Assembly (NCBI GenBank): GCA_900771365.1
Contig: CAAGNU010000055.1
Location: forward strand, 1-12,540
Length of the DNA stretch: 12,540 nt
DNA from: Bacteroidales bacterium
Lineage (GTDB): Bacteria; Bacteroidota; Bacteroidia; Bacteroidales; P3
Reading direction: 5' to 3'
In this document: in pieces, positions 1-7,059 of the stretch
Layout: the number at the start of each line of letters is the position of its first letter
How positions within the stretch are numbered: position 1 is the stretch's first letter
Program-made: the position numbers and the translations under genes
The notes under the pieces: model-generated
What the model saw: the letters and a program-made list of their open reading frames with translations, nothing else
What the model was told of the DNA's origin: nothing
The model's database searches: none

Positions 1-7
1 CCTGAAT

Positions 8-62
8 TAAAGAGAAAACGTCCGTCTTTTTTTTGATTTCGGTGTTTTCTCTTTATCTTTTT
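8..62 (+). terminator. Inverted repeat with T-rich tail, possible terminator of a gene left of the window
   Basis: A perfect 12-bp inverted repeat (TAAAGAGAAAAC at 8-19, its complement at 44-55) encloses a 24-nt loop and is followed on the plus strand by TCTTTTTT. No T-run follows on the minus strand, so it would act on rightward transcription entering from outside the window. The stem is AT-rich, which is weak for an intrinsic terminator. It could also be only an inverted repeat in AT-rich spacer DNA. Positions 56-137 show no gene. Confidence 0.35.
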
Positions 63-137
63 TAAGAAATTCACACCTCTTTTTCAGCACTTGTTGCATT
101 TGTTACTTGAACTTAAGAATCTCCTAACAGAAAGGCC

Positions 138-1460
138 TTAACGAACGGCCTCAGGACCTTCATGTCCAGCTGTGACGGTGAGAAGGTCGGTGAGGTAGGC
201 TTGGGCGAGGTGCTGGAGCTGCTCGGGGGTGACAGAGCGGACGGCATCGAGGAGGTTGCGGGTGAGCTGCTCGGTCACATCCGTAGCCACCATCTGACGA
301 TAGCGCTCGGAGAGCTCGAAGGTGCCATCAATGCTGCGTATGAAGTCGCCCATCATGTAGTTGCGCACCAGTTCCAGTTCCTCTTGCGGCACGGGCTCGT
401 CCTGCAAGCGACGAATCTCGCAGAAGACCTCATCGACCGCAGCCTGAGTCACGTCGGCCGCCACGTCGGCAGTGATATAGAACACCACGCTGCCACGGAA
501 CACCTGCGTCATACTGTAGATGCCGTAAGTGTAGCCCTTATCCTCGCGGATGTTGCTCATGAGGCGAGAGCCGAAATAGCCGCCAAGGATGGTGTTGAGC
601 ACCAGGAAGCGGGCATAGTCGGGGTCACTCCAGGCGAGGGGCAGCACACGACCTATGCGCAGCGAGGTCTGCACAGCCGAAGGCATGGCGACGTGAATTG
701 ATTGTGAACCGTGAACGGTGAACTGTGAACTGTGGCTGCCGCAATCGTTTATCGATTCTCTATTCAAGCTCTTGGAAGGGTTGGAAAGCACCACGCGGGG
801 CTGAGGCTCGGAGGTGATGGCGGGGCTGAGATGATGGTCCACGAGAGCGAGTAGCTCGTCGTCTATCTGCCCCGCGAGGACGATATGGGCAGCCTCAAGG
901 CGGTAATGCTCCTGCAAGAAAGCCGAGACATGGTCGAGGGTGAGCTTGGCCACGTCCTCGGGATGGGCGTAAGCGCCGAGCGGGTGCTCGAAGGTGTAGA
1001 GCTGCTCGTAAAAGGCGAGGCGTGCCATATAGGCCGTCTTCTGGAAGTTGGCGCGTATCTGCTGCTCACGCTGGCTGCGATAGGCGTCGAAGAGCGACTG
1101 CGGGACGAGGGGGCGGTCGAACATCTCACGGATGAGGGGCAGCAGCTCATCGGCATAACGGCGCAAGAAATAGAATGACACATTGCCCGTGCATGTGTCT
1201 ATCATGCGTTCCGCCACGATGCCGCGGAAGTCCATAAACTCGGCCATTTCTTCAGCCGTGTGCAGCTGCGTGGCCTCGCCAAAGAGGGTGTTGGCCGCAT
1301 GGGCCTGAGACATGGCGGACTGATGTGCCGAGCCGCCTTCGACGGTGAAGTCGAGCTTGACGAGCTCGAGGTTGTCGTTCGGGAAAAGATATACCGTGCT
1401 ACCGTTCGGAAGCGTATGGGTCTTAGGGATGAGCGGTTCGAGAGATGGGATGTGGAGCAT
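138..1460 (-). CDS. M16 family (insulinase-like) protein lacking the zinc-binding HxxEH motif
   Basis: The 440-residue product matches the single-repeat M16B architecture: an N-terminal peptidase-like domain (about 10-190), a linker, and an M16_C domain (about 260-430). The C-terminal signature GGYFGSRLMSNIREDKGYTYG (residues 293-313) is well preserved, including the Arg305 and Tyr312 pair that binds substrate in active relatives. The metal site is not: where HxxEH is expected (residues 54-58) the protein reads H-A-A-N-T, so the catalytic Glu and second His are missing. In Bacteria such inactive M16 proteins often pair with an active HxxEH partner, but none lies in the window. There is no signal peptide, so it is probably cytoplasmic. 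Residues about 228-257 are an extra linker encoded partly by a 7-bp repeat array. The ATG at 1460 lies 3 bp from another 7-bp array. No promoter was seen in the 169-bp gap, so cotranscription with the upstream TonB receptor is likely. Peptidase activity is doubtful. Confidence 0.88.
   Translation of the reverse strand: MLHIPSLEPLIPKTHTLPNGSTVYLFPNDNLELVKLDFTVEGGSAHQSAMSQAHAANTLFGEATQLHTAEEMAEFMDFRGIVAERMIDTCTGNVSFYFLRRYADELLPLIREMFDRPLVPQSLFDAYRSQREQQIRANFQKTAYMARLAFYEQLYTFEHPLGAYAHPEDVAKLTLDHVSAFLQEHYRLEAAHIVLAGQIDDELLALVDHHLSPAITSEPQPRVVLSNPSKSLNRESINDCGSHSSQFTVHGSQSIHVAMPSAVQTSLRIGRVLPLAWSDPDYARFLVLNTILGGYFGSRLMSNIREDKGYTYGIYSMTQVFRGSVVFYITADVAADVTQAAVDEVFCEIRRLQDEPVPQEELELVRNYMMGDFIRSIDGTFELSERYRQMVATDVTEQLTRNLLDAVRSVTPEQLQHLAQAYLTDLLTVTAGHEGPEAVR
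693..735. repeat. 7-bp tandem repeat array inside the M16 coding sequence
   Basis: GTGAATT, a 4-bp interruption, then GTGAACC, GTGAACG, GTGAACT, GTGAACT and a partial GTGG run in phase from 693 to 735. The same repeat type lies between genes elsewhere in the window. Here it is read in frame on the minus strand and gives a Ser/Gln/His/Thr-rich stretch (residues 243-257). Three 7-bp units make 21 nt, so the reading frame survives in steps of seven residues. Confidence 0.8.
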
Positions 1461-1463
1461 GGG

Positions 1464-1498
1464 GAATTGAGAATTAAGAATTATGAATTGAGAATTAA
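1464..1498. repeat. 7-bp tandem repeat array abutting the M16 start codon
   Basis: Five consecutive 7-bp units: GAATTGA, GAATTAA, GAATTAT, GAATTGA, GAATTAA. The array ends 3 bp upstream of the M16 ATG (minus strand), so it forms the translation-initiation leader. Read on the coding strand it contains no G, which would favour an unstructured leader in an organism that does not rely on Shine-Dalgarno pairing. Confidence 0.8.
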
Positions 1499-1591
1499 GA
1501 GGGTCGGTCCGTTTGCGAGGCGGTTCCCTTGGGGTTCGTTCCGAAGCGGGGAATTCGTTTGGTTGAAATGGAGTGTCATATCGATAAGGGA

Positions 1592-1626
1592 TTAGGTCTT
1601 AACTCTTAATTCTTAACTCTTAACTG
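1592..1626. repeat. 7-bp tandem repeat array abutting the TonB receptor stop codon
   Basis: Five consecutive units: TTAGGTC, TTAACTC, TTAATTC, TTAACTC, TTAACTG. The array ends 3 bp from the stop codon of the TonB receptor gene. It is an imperfect inverted counterpart of the array at 1464-1498 (the 11-mer AGAATTAAGAG occurs in one and its complement in the other), so the two could pair across about 93 bp in the transcript. The 93 bp between them show no gene or promoter. Confidence 0.8.
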
Positions 1627-1629
1627 ATA

Positions 1630-4089
1630 TTAGAACGTTGCCGTGATTTTGAAGTTGACCTGTCTTGCGGTGAGGTAGTTGGGGACGGGATAGTTGACGT
1701 TGTTGTAGTCGGCCACCCATAGGAAGGAGACGACGTTGCGATAGTCGAAAAGGTTGAAGACCTCCACGCCCACGGAGATGTCGTCGAAAATCTGTCCAAG
1801 CTTGGACTGCCGCACCTTGGCGAAGCGAGTGAGCTGCATGGTGTTGCCCCAGTCCACGCGGAAATAGGGCGGCAGACGGTGTTCCACACTGCGGTCGCTC
1901 TGGTTGGGATGGGTGACGGGGGTGCCCGTGCCATAGAAGAGACTGAGGCTCATGCGCCACCAAGGGATGGTGGGCAGATAGTCCTGCAAGAAGATTTTGA
2001 ACGAAAGGCGCTGATCGGTGGGGCGTGCGAGCCAGCCGAGGTTGTCGCCGAGGATGTCCTCCTGTGTCTTCATGTAGGAGATGCTAGCCCACGACTCGAG
2101 TCCCTTCACGAAGTCGCCGTTGATGCGGAGGCTCACGCCTGCAGCATAGCCCACGGCCTCCTGGTCGGGGTTGTAGCGCACGCGGAGGTTGTCGATAGTG
2201 TAGGGCACGAGGTGGGTGATATACTTATAATATATGTCTGCCGTGAAGCGGAAAGGCATGTCCCAGAGGCGGAGGTTCCAATCCACGGTGCCCATAGCCT
2301 GATAGGAGCATTGCGCGGGGAGGCGGGTGGCGAGGGTGCCGTCCGAGCAACGGACCTCGCGATAGAAATAGGGCTGCTGATAGACACTTGCGGCCAAGCG
2401 GTAAAGGATATCATGGTTACCATTCGGCTTATAGTTGACCGCAAGGCGCGGAGAGAAGAGCAGTTGTCCGTAGCGTTCCCCTACAGAGGAGAAATCCGTG
2501 GTATAGCCTTGCAGACGCATACCAGCGAGAATCTTAATTTCATCGTCGTGGCGTGTGAAGAGGCTCACCTCACGCTGCGCATAGGCCATGCCGCGGAGGT
2601 TCATCATGAGATTGTTGGCACGCATGAAGCGCTGCACGATGGGATTATATGCCGTCGTGTCGTCGAGGCCGGGGACGGGGTGCTCCGTGGGGTAGGCATA
2701 GCCTGCGCTATCCACATACTTCCACTCTCGCATACGGTCGTACACATCCTCAACCTGGCCTTTCACACCCAGCGTCCAGCCACCGAGGGGAGCATAGAGC
2801 GAGGCTTTGAGTTCGGTAGCGTAGACCTTCATGTCGAGATAGTTGCGGGCATGTTCGAGGAAGGTGCCCACGCCGCGGTCGAAGCGGTTGGTGTCGCCCG
2901 CCGTCTCGCCCATACCTACCTGATAGAGACGATACTGGCTCTGGATGTCGTAGCATTCCTCCTCGCTGTTGTGCTGTGCCGAGGTAATCCACCAGAGATG
3001 CACATCATCGTTGGGATGGAAGTCGAGCGTGAGAGCGCCGAGGAGCGTATTGTAGCGGTCGTTTTCAAAGCCGTCGAAGTAGACCTCCAGCTCCATATAT
3101 TCGTAGAAGCCTCCGAAAGTGGTGGTGCTACTGAAAGGCACGAGGCCGTAGCGGTTGCGGGCCCAGACGGTGAGGAGGGAGAGGTCGAGTTTGTCGCTCA
3201 CGCGGTAGCCAAAAACGCCTTGGAAATCGCTATAAGAGGAGGTGTATTTGCCCTCAGTGTCGAGGCTGCGGAAGAGGTAGCTGTTGTTGTGATGGCGGAA
3301 GCCCACGCTGTAGGCGAAGCGGTCGCCGAAGCGCCCCTGAGCCGAGAGGCTGCCTCCGAGGAAGGAGAGCGAAGCACGATGCTTGCGCTCGACGGGGCGG
3401 TTATAGACGATGTCGAGCACGGACGACATGCGGTCGCCATAGCTGCAATCAAAGCCTCCTGGGGAGAAGAAGATATGGTCCACAAGGTCGGGGTTGACGA
3501 TGCTGAGGCCTTCCTGCTGCCCGCTACGGACCAGCTGGGGACGATAGACCTCCACGCCGTTGATGTAGACCAAGTTCTCATCAAACGAGCCCCCGCGCAC
3601 AGAATACTGCGAAGAGAGCTCGTTGCTGGAGCTCACATCGGGAAGGGTCTTGACGAGTGCCTCCACGCCGTCGCTCGGCCCCACGGTGTTCTCAATACGA
3701 TGGATGTCGATTTCGGTGAATGTTGTGGTGCGGAGGCGGTCGTCGCTCACCACCACCTCTTCGAGCTGGGTGGACTCCTGCTGCAGGACGACGTTGAGCG
3801 TACGGCGCTCGTCCTTATCCAGCTTGATGCACAACACCTGCGGGACATATCCCGTACAACTCACCCGCAGCGTGATGCTGTCCGCCTCGCGGACACTGAG
3901 TTGATATCTCCCACGGCTGTCGGTCATAGTGCCGTAGGGTTTGCTCGAACTGGTAACACCCAGGCTGACAAACTCAACAGGCTGCCCCTCCCTGGATGTA
4001 ACCACACCTTGCAACGTTCCTTGTGCCTTGAGTGGCTGAAACGATGCAAAAACGAGCATGGCCAGAGTTATAAATATTGTCTTGTTCAT
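1630..4089 (-). CDS. TonB-dependent receptor with carboxypeptidase regulatory-like domain
   Basis: An 819-residue outer-membrane active transporter. Residues 1-22 are a signal peptide ending in KAQ. Residues about 25-103 form a carboxypeptidase-regulatory-like beta-sandwich common in Bacteroidota receptors, followed by EEVVVSD, the usual lead-in to the plug. The plug covers about 118-228 and includes YSVRGGSFDENLVYINGVEV (162-181). The rest is a 22-strand-type beta-barrel ending in Phe (NFKITATF), typical of BAM-inserted proteins. It is shorter than SusC proteins (about 1000 residues) and no SusD partner follows, so a polysaccharide-utilisation role is not supported. The substrate cannot be read from the sequence. 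Its nearest downstream gene on the same strand is the M16 protein. ATG at 4089 starts directly at the signal peptide. Confidence 0.93.
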   Translation of the reverse strand: MNKTIFITLAMLVFASFQPLKAQGTLQGVVTSREGQPVEFVSLGVTSSSKPYGTMTDSRGRYQLSVREADSITLRVSCTGYVPQVLCIKLDKDERRTLNVVLQQESTQLEEVVVSDDRLRTTTFTEIDIHRIENTVGPSDGVEALVKTLPDVSSSNELSSQYSVRGGSFDENLVYINGVEVYRPQLVRSGQQEGLSIVNPDLVDHIFFSPGGFDCSYGDRMSSVLDIVYNRPVERKHRASLSFLGGSLSAQGRFGDRFAYSVGFRHHNNSYLFRSLDTEGKYTSSYSDFQGVFGYRVSDKLDLSLLTVWARNRYGLVPFSSTTTFGGFYEYMELEVYFDGFENDRYNTLLGALTLDFHPNDDVHLWWITSAQHNSEEECYDIQSQYRLYQVGMGETAGDTNRFDRGVGTFLEHARNYLDMKVYATELKASLYAPLGGWTLGVKGQVEDVYDRMREWKYVDSAGYAYPTEHPVPGLDDTTAYNPIVQRFMRANNLMMNLRGMAYAQREVSLFTRHDDEIKILAGMRLQGYTTDFSSVGERYGQLLFSPRLAVNYKPNGNHDILYRLAASVYQQPYFYREVRCSDGTLATRLPAQCSYQAMGTVDWNLRLWDMPFRFTADIYYKYITHLVPYTIDNLRVRYNPDQEAVGYAAGVSLRINGDFVKGLESWASISYMKTQEDILGDNLGWLARPTDQRLSFKIFLQDYLPTIPWWRMSLSLFYGTGTPVTHPNQSDRSVEHRLPPYFRVDWGNTMQLTRFAKVRQSKLGQIFDDISVGVEVFNLFDYRNVVSFLWVADYNNVNYPVPNYLTARQVNFKITATF

Positions 4090-4131
4090 TAATTTTATAC
4101 GCTGATAAACGATGGATTTGAAAAAAAATTG

Positions 4132-4139
4132 TATTTTTG
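4132..4139 (+). promoter_or_regulatory. Candidate Bacteroidetes -7 promoter box for the MORN-repeat gene
   Basis: TATTTTTG fits TAnnTTTG exactly, preceded by an A-rich tract. No TTG is found at the normal distance upstream (the nearest TTTG at 4117-4120 is only 11 bp away). Initiation here would give a 5' leader of about 135 nt before the ATG at 4281. Confidence 0.4.
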
Positions 4140-4236
4140 CAAATTATTTGAGTGCAAAAATTGCCCCTTTTGATTGGAACAACACCTTCACGGAGAAAAA
4201 ATAGACATCGGTACAATTTTGGCATTCAATATAATA

Positions 4237-4244
4237 CAAAATTA
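4237..4244 (-). promoter_or_regulatory. Candidate Bacteroidetes -7 promoter box for the TonB receptor gene
   Basis: CAAAATTA on the plus strand reads TAATTTTG on the minus strand, fitting TAnnTTTG. No clear -33 TTG is visible at the usual spacing. It would give a leader of about 140 nt before the receptor ATG at 4089 and lies downstream of the opposing box at 4132, so the two leaders would overlap. Confidence 0.3.
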
Positions 4245-4280
4245 CTGCATACAACAATAGGAAACTAAATACATTTTATT

Positions 4281-5321
4281 ATGAAGTATAAAATTTTGAT
4301 ATTGGCGCTTCTTATGGCCGGTTTCGCCTGCCAAGCGCAGAACCAAATCGACAAACAGGGACGTCGTCAAGGACATTGGGTCAAGACAGACAAGCAAGGC
4401 AAGAAGGTTTATGAAGGCGACTTCGTGGACGGACTCGAAACAGGCATTTTCACCTATTTCTATGCCGATGGGACCGTGCGCATCCGCAACGAGTACACCG
4501 TTCCCGGGAAAATCTGCCATCATCAGGTCTATGATGAGAAAGGCCGGCTCCTGGCCAAGGGCGACTTCAACCAGAAGAACCGCGACGGTCTCTGGGTGTT
4601 CTACTCCGAGAAAGGCATCGTAATCAAACAGACCACCTACAAGATGGGCGTGCGCGACGGACTCCAGGTCATCTTCACCTCCGAGGGCGACACAGCCGAG
4701 GTGTGCAACTGGGCCGACAATCACAGACACGGACGCTGGTGGAAACGCATCGGACGCAAGGGCTACATCACCGCAACATACGTACACGGCGGCATCGAAG
4801 GCCGCATGGTGGAATATAACGACGACCAACAGCTCGTGCGCGAAGGCAGCTACACCAAGGGCGAACGCGACGGACACTTCAAATACTACGAGAACGGCAA
4901 AATGGTTGTTGATGAGATCTGGAAGATGGGCAGCATGCGCGACCGCCTTGTGCGCCTCCTACTCCCCGAAGAGCGCTTCGTCTCTATATACGACATCAAC
5001 TACATGGCCCCCCAGGGCAAAGATAACGCCGTGGTGTACCTGACCGACGAGGAGAAACTAATCGACCACGAGAGTCCCGAACTGCTCTACAGCCACGTAG
5101 GAAACGAACGCTTCACCCTCGCCCATAAGGAGAACCGCATCATGGTGGCCACAGACCTCATCATCGGCACGACCCGCGACAGCGAAGGCCGCGAAATCCT
5201 TGACCTCGATCCCAAGCCCGACTTCGTTGTCTTTCCCGACGAGGACTGCATGAAGATGCTCAAATCGCTCCGTATGCACCGCGAGACTATCGAGGCTGGC
5301 GGCGTGTTCGACTTTGATTAA
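4281..5321 (+). CDS. Secreted MORN/YwqK-like repeat protein
   Basis: A 346-residue protein with an N-terminal signal peptide (MKYKILILALLMAGFACQAQ) probably cut after CQAQ by signal peptidase I. The Cys at 17 does not sit in a convincing lipobox. Residues about 25-218 hold some seven degenerate repeats of about 20-24 residues with the MORN/YwqK pattern (for example EGDFVDGLETGIFTYFYADG and VREGSYTKGERDGHFKYYEN). Residues about 219-346 are a non-repeat tail rich in acidic residues that I do not recognise. Databases often label such proteins antitoxin of the YwqK family, but no toxin partner is visible and the signal peptide points to the periplasm or cell surface. It is divergent from the TonB receptor. 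The terminator at 5548-5575 could end this transcript. Function unknown beyond the repeat family. Confidence 0.85.
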   Translation: MKYKILILALLMAGFACQAQNQIDKQGRRQGHWVKTDKQGKKVYEGDFVDGLETGIFTYFYADGTVRIRNEYTVPGKICHHQVYDEKGRLLAKGDFNQKNRDGLWVFYSEKGIVIKQTTYKMGVRDGLQVIFTSEGDTAEVCNWADNHRHGRWWKRIGRKGYITATYVHGGIEGRMVEYNDDQQLVREGSYTKGERDGHFKYYENGKMVVDEIWKMGSMRDRLVRLLLPEERFVSIYDINYMAPQGKDNAVVYLTDEEKLIDHESPELLYSHVGNERFTLAHKENRIMVATDLIIGTTRDSEGREILDLDPKPDFVVFPDEDCMKMLKSLRMHRETIEAGGVFDFD

Positions 5322-5386
5322 TCGCAATCACCAATTAAGGCATGTTCCGTATTTCAGTTTTGTCTGTTTGCGACAGCAGACTACAA

Positions 5387-5494
5387 ATGCAATTCGTAGA
5401 GCTCACCTTAAATGAATTGGAAGAAGTAAACAATAAATTGGGTAAATGTTTTACGAGCGAGTGCAGAGGCCAAGCCTGCTTGGCCTCTGCCTAG
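5387..5494 (+). CDS. Possible small Cys-containing peptide with leader-like N-terminus
   Basis: ATG at 5387 opens 35 codons ending at TAG 5492-5494: MQFVELTLNELEEVNN, then a short tail with three Cys (residues 21, 26, 31). The first part fits the spacing of double-glycine leader peptides (Leu -12, Glu -8, Leu -7, Val -4), but the expected GG/GA is replaced by Asn-Lys. The same frame is open from an ATG at 5342, giving 50 residues. The last third overlaps a perfect 28-nt palindrome, so its codons may simply reflect a hairpin. No maturation enzyme or C39-type exporter lies in the window. Short ORFs like this occur by chance, so this is a candidate only. Confidence 0.22.
   Translation: MQFVELTLNELEEVNNKLGKCFTSECRGQACLASA
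5463..5490. repeat. Perfect 28-nt palindrome (13-bp arms)
   Basis: GCAGAGGCCAAGC, a central CT, then GCTTGGCCTCTGC. As RNA it would fold into a very stable GC-rich hairpin with a tiny loop. No T-run follows on either strand, so it is not a classical intrinsic terminator. It sits 142 bp after the MORN gene stop. It may be a Rho-independent terminator lacking its T-tail, an RNA-processing or stability element, or part of the small ORF at 5387. Confidence 0.7.
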
Positions 5495-5543
5495 CATAAG
5501 AGACCTCACCAAAAACAATGATAGATTACACACAAATATCAAT

Positions 5544-5575
5544 AAAAAAAAAGGACGCATCACTGCGCCCTTTTT
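5544..5575. terminator. Bidirectional intrinsic terminator
   Basis: Arms at 5548-5559 and 5564-5575 pair over 12 positions with one A-C mismatch around a TCAC loop. On the minus strand the stem (GGGCGCAGTGATGCGTCC) runs into nine T, a strong terminator. On the plus strand it runs into five T. It would end the candidate minus-strand RNA and could also end plus-strand transcription from the MORN gene. Confidence 0.8.
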
Positions 5576-5671
5576 CCCATTAAACACTATTACAAAATCC
5601 TTTTTTAGGTAAAACAAAAAACCTAAGCACTTGATTTCTAACTCTCGCGAGTTATTTTTCCCTCTCAAATG
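5544..5671 (-). ncRNA. Candidate small non-coding RNA (~128 nt)
   Basis: A minus-strand promoter at 5678-5708 and the terminator at 5544-5575 bound a region with no convincing reading frame. The predicted RNA contains a 6-bp hairpin closed by a GNRA-type loop (TAACTC GCGA GAGTTA), a second hairpin (TAGGT...ACCTA) and the terminator stem. It does not carry the SRP RNA GGAAGCAG motif, and it is shorter than typical 6S RNA, so I cannot assign a family. It is divergent from mtaB. It may be a trans-acting sRNA. The promoter and terminator are seen directly; the RNA itself is inferred. Confidence 0.5.
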
Positions 5672-5677
5672 CGGTTG

Positions 5678-5708
5678 CAAAATTACTAACTTTTTTCCAT
5701 ATAGCAAG
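5678..5708 (-). promoter_or_regulatory. Bacteroidetes-type promoter driving the candidate sRNA
   Basis: On the minus strand, CTTG (5708-5705) is followed after 19 nt by TAATTTTG (5685-5678), matching the TTTG / TAnnTTTG promoter layout at its normal spacing. Initiation is expected near 5671. No protein-coding frame begins downstream before the terminator. Confidence 0.55.
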
Positions 5709-5742
5709 AGTTTATCTACTACTTTAACAATAATTAACACTC

Positions 5743-7041
5743 ATGAACATCGCAACTCACACTCTCGGATGCAAACTAAACTTTGCTGAAACCAGCCATT
5801 TGCAACGGAAATTTGCCGAAATGGATTTTAACATTGTTCCCTTCCATGAAAAGGCCGATATTTACGTCATAAACACCTGCACAGTCACCTCTGTTGCCGA
5901 AAAAAAGTGCCGCAACGCTATACGGCAGGCTATTGCTCTCAACCCCAAAGCCGTGGTGGCCGTGGTGGGATGCTTCGCACAGAACGACGCTCCACAGATT
6001 GCCTCCATTCCCGGCGTGAGCATCGTTTTGGGGAATGACCGGAAGCACATGCTCCCGCAATATGTGTCGCAGTACCTCCGTGGCGACTTCGCTGTGGCTC
6101 CGCTCATCAACACCGACGAACCCCGCTCTTTCCAACTATCCTATTCGGGAGGAGACCGCACACGCACCTTCTTCAAAATCCAGGACGGCTGCGACTACTT
6201 CTGTTCCTATTGCGCCATACCTTTCGCCCGAGGCCGCAGTCGTAGCGCCACAATAGCCGAAACCGTGGACATGGCACGCGAGATTGCTGCTACAGGCACC
6301 CGCGAGGTGGTTCTCACAGGTGTGAATACTGGCACTTTCGGCCTCCACACAGGCGAAAACTTCTTAGACCTGCTGCGTGAACTCGACAAAATCGAGGGCA
6401 TCCTCCGCTACCGCATCTCCAGCATTGAGCCTAACCTCATCTCACCCGAGGTGGTCGAGTTCGTAGCCGCCTCACGCGCATTCCTCCCCCACTTCCACAT
6501 CCCCCTGCAGGCAGGCTCAGACAAGGTGCTGAAAATGATGCACCGTCACTACGACACGGCTTTGTACGCCGAGCGGCTACAGCTCATCAAACGGCTCATG
6601 CCTCATGCGTGCATCGCCGCAGACGTGATTACAGGCTTCAACGGCGAAGACGACGATACGTTCGCTCAAAGCAAAGCTTTTATCGACTCCCTGCCCATCT
6701 CCTACCTCCATGTCTTCCCCTATTCCGACAGGCCGAACACTTTGGCACTAAAGATGCCCGAAAAAGTCGCCGTACCCGTGCGCAAGGCACGTTGCCAGGA
6801 GCTGCTCGCACTTTCCGCGCAAAAGCGGCACGCCTTCATCATGAGCCACGAAGGAACGACACGTCCCGTGCTGTGGGAACACACGCCGCACAAAGGGCCG
6901 AGCGGGGACGACATGATGCAGGGCTGGACCGACAACTACATCCGCCTGCAACGGCCTTTCGACCCTGCCTTAATCGGCAACGTGACCTCCTATCCCGTCT
7001 CGCTTTCAACAATTGTTGAAAACTTCGCATGTGAGGATTAA
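5743..7041 (+). CDS. mtaB: tRNA (N6-L-threonylcarbamoyladenosine-37) 2-methylthiotransferase MtaB
   Basis: A 432-residue radical-SAM methylthiotransferase that converts t6A37 to ms2t6A37 in ANN-decoding tRNAs in the cytoplasm. The N-terminal UPF0004 domain supplies three Cys for the auxiliary [4Fe-4S] cluster: Cys10 (HTLGCKLN), Cys46 (NTCTV), Cys77 (VGCFAQ). The radical-SAM cluster motif CxxxCxxC is at Cys150, Cys154, Cys157 (DGCDYFCSYCAIPFARGRSRS). A TRAM-like RNA-binding region fills about residues 370-425. The length and the HTLGCKLN start are those of the MtaB subfamily rather than MiaB or RimO. The ATG at 5743 puts the family start at residue 1. No clear promoter was found in the 58 bp between the sRNA promoter and the start. 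The next gene begins 105 bp downstream with its own putative promoter. Confidence 0.95.
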   Translation: MNIATHTLGCKLNFAETSHLQRKFAEMDFNIVPFHEKADIYVINTCTVTSVAEKKCRNAIRQAIALNPKAVVAVVGCFAQNDAPQIASIPGVSIVLGNDRKHMLPQYVSQYLRGDFAVAPLINTDEPRSFQLSYSGGDRTRTFFKIQDGCDYFCSYCAIPFARGRSRSATIAETVDMAREIAATGTREVVLTGVNTGTFGLHTGENFLDLLRELDKIEGILRYRISSIEPNLISPEVVEFVAASRAFLPHFHIPLQAGSDKVLKMMHRHYDTALYAERLQLIKRLMPHACIAADVITGFNGEDDDTFAQSKAFIDSLPISYLHVFPYSDRPNTLALKMPEKVAVPVRKARCQELLALSAQKRHAFIMSHEGTTRPVLWEHTPHKGPSGDDMMQGWTDNYIRLQRPFDPALIGNVTSYPVSLSTIVENFACED

Positions 7042-7051
7042 AAAAAATGTG

Positions 7052-7059
7052 TATCTTTG
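7052..7059 (+). promoter_or_regulatory. Candidate Bacteroidetes -7 promoter box for the PurF-like gene
   Basis: TATCTTTG fits TAnnTTTG, 10 bp after the mtaB stop and preceded by an A-tract. The -33 region offers only TGTG at 7030-7033. Initiation here gives an AU-rich leader of about 80 nt before the ATG at 7147. Confidence 0.5.

Noticed and set aside
133..151. A 5-bp hairpin (AGGCC...GGCCT) at the end of the M16 gene as a terminator
   Set aside because: The stem is short, contains the stop codon in its loop, and is followed by TTCTGTTAGG rather than a T-run.
1879..4092. A 737-codon open frame on the plus strand, opposite the TonB receptor gene
   Set aside because: The minus-strand frame has a signal peptide, plug and barrel motifs. 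The plus-strand translation is a monotonous Ala/Glu/Val/His mix with no recognisable domain, as expected from the complement of a GC-biased gene.
4281..5321. A toxin-antitoxin locus, from the YwqK-like label
   Set aside because: No toxin gene is adjacent and the protein has a signal peptide, so the label is most likely only a shared repeat type.
5408..5740. A 110-codon minus-strand frame in the mtaB upstream spacer
   Set aside because: It starts upstream of the promoter at 5678-5708 and runs through the terminator and the palindrome. The translation looks like AT-rich spacer.
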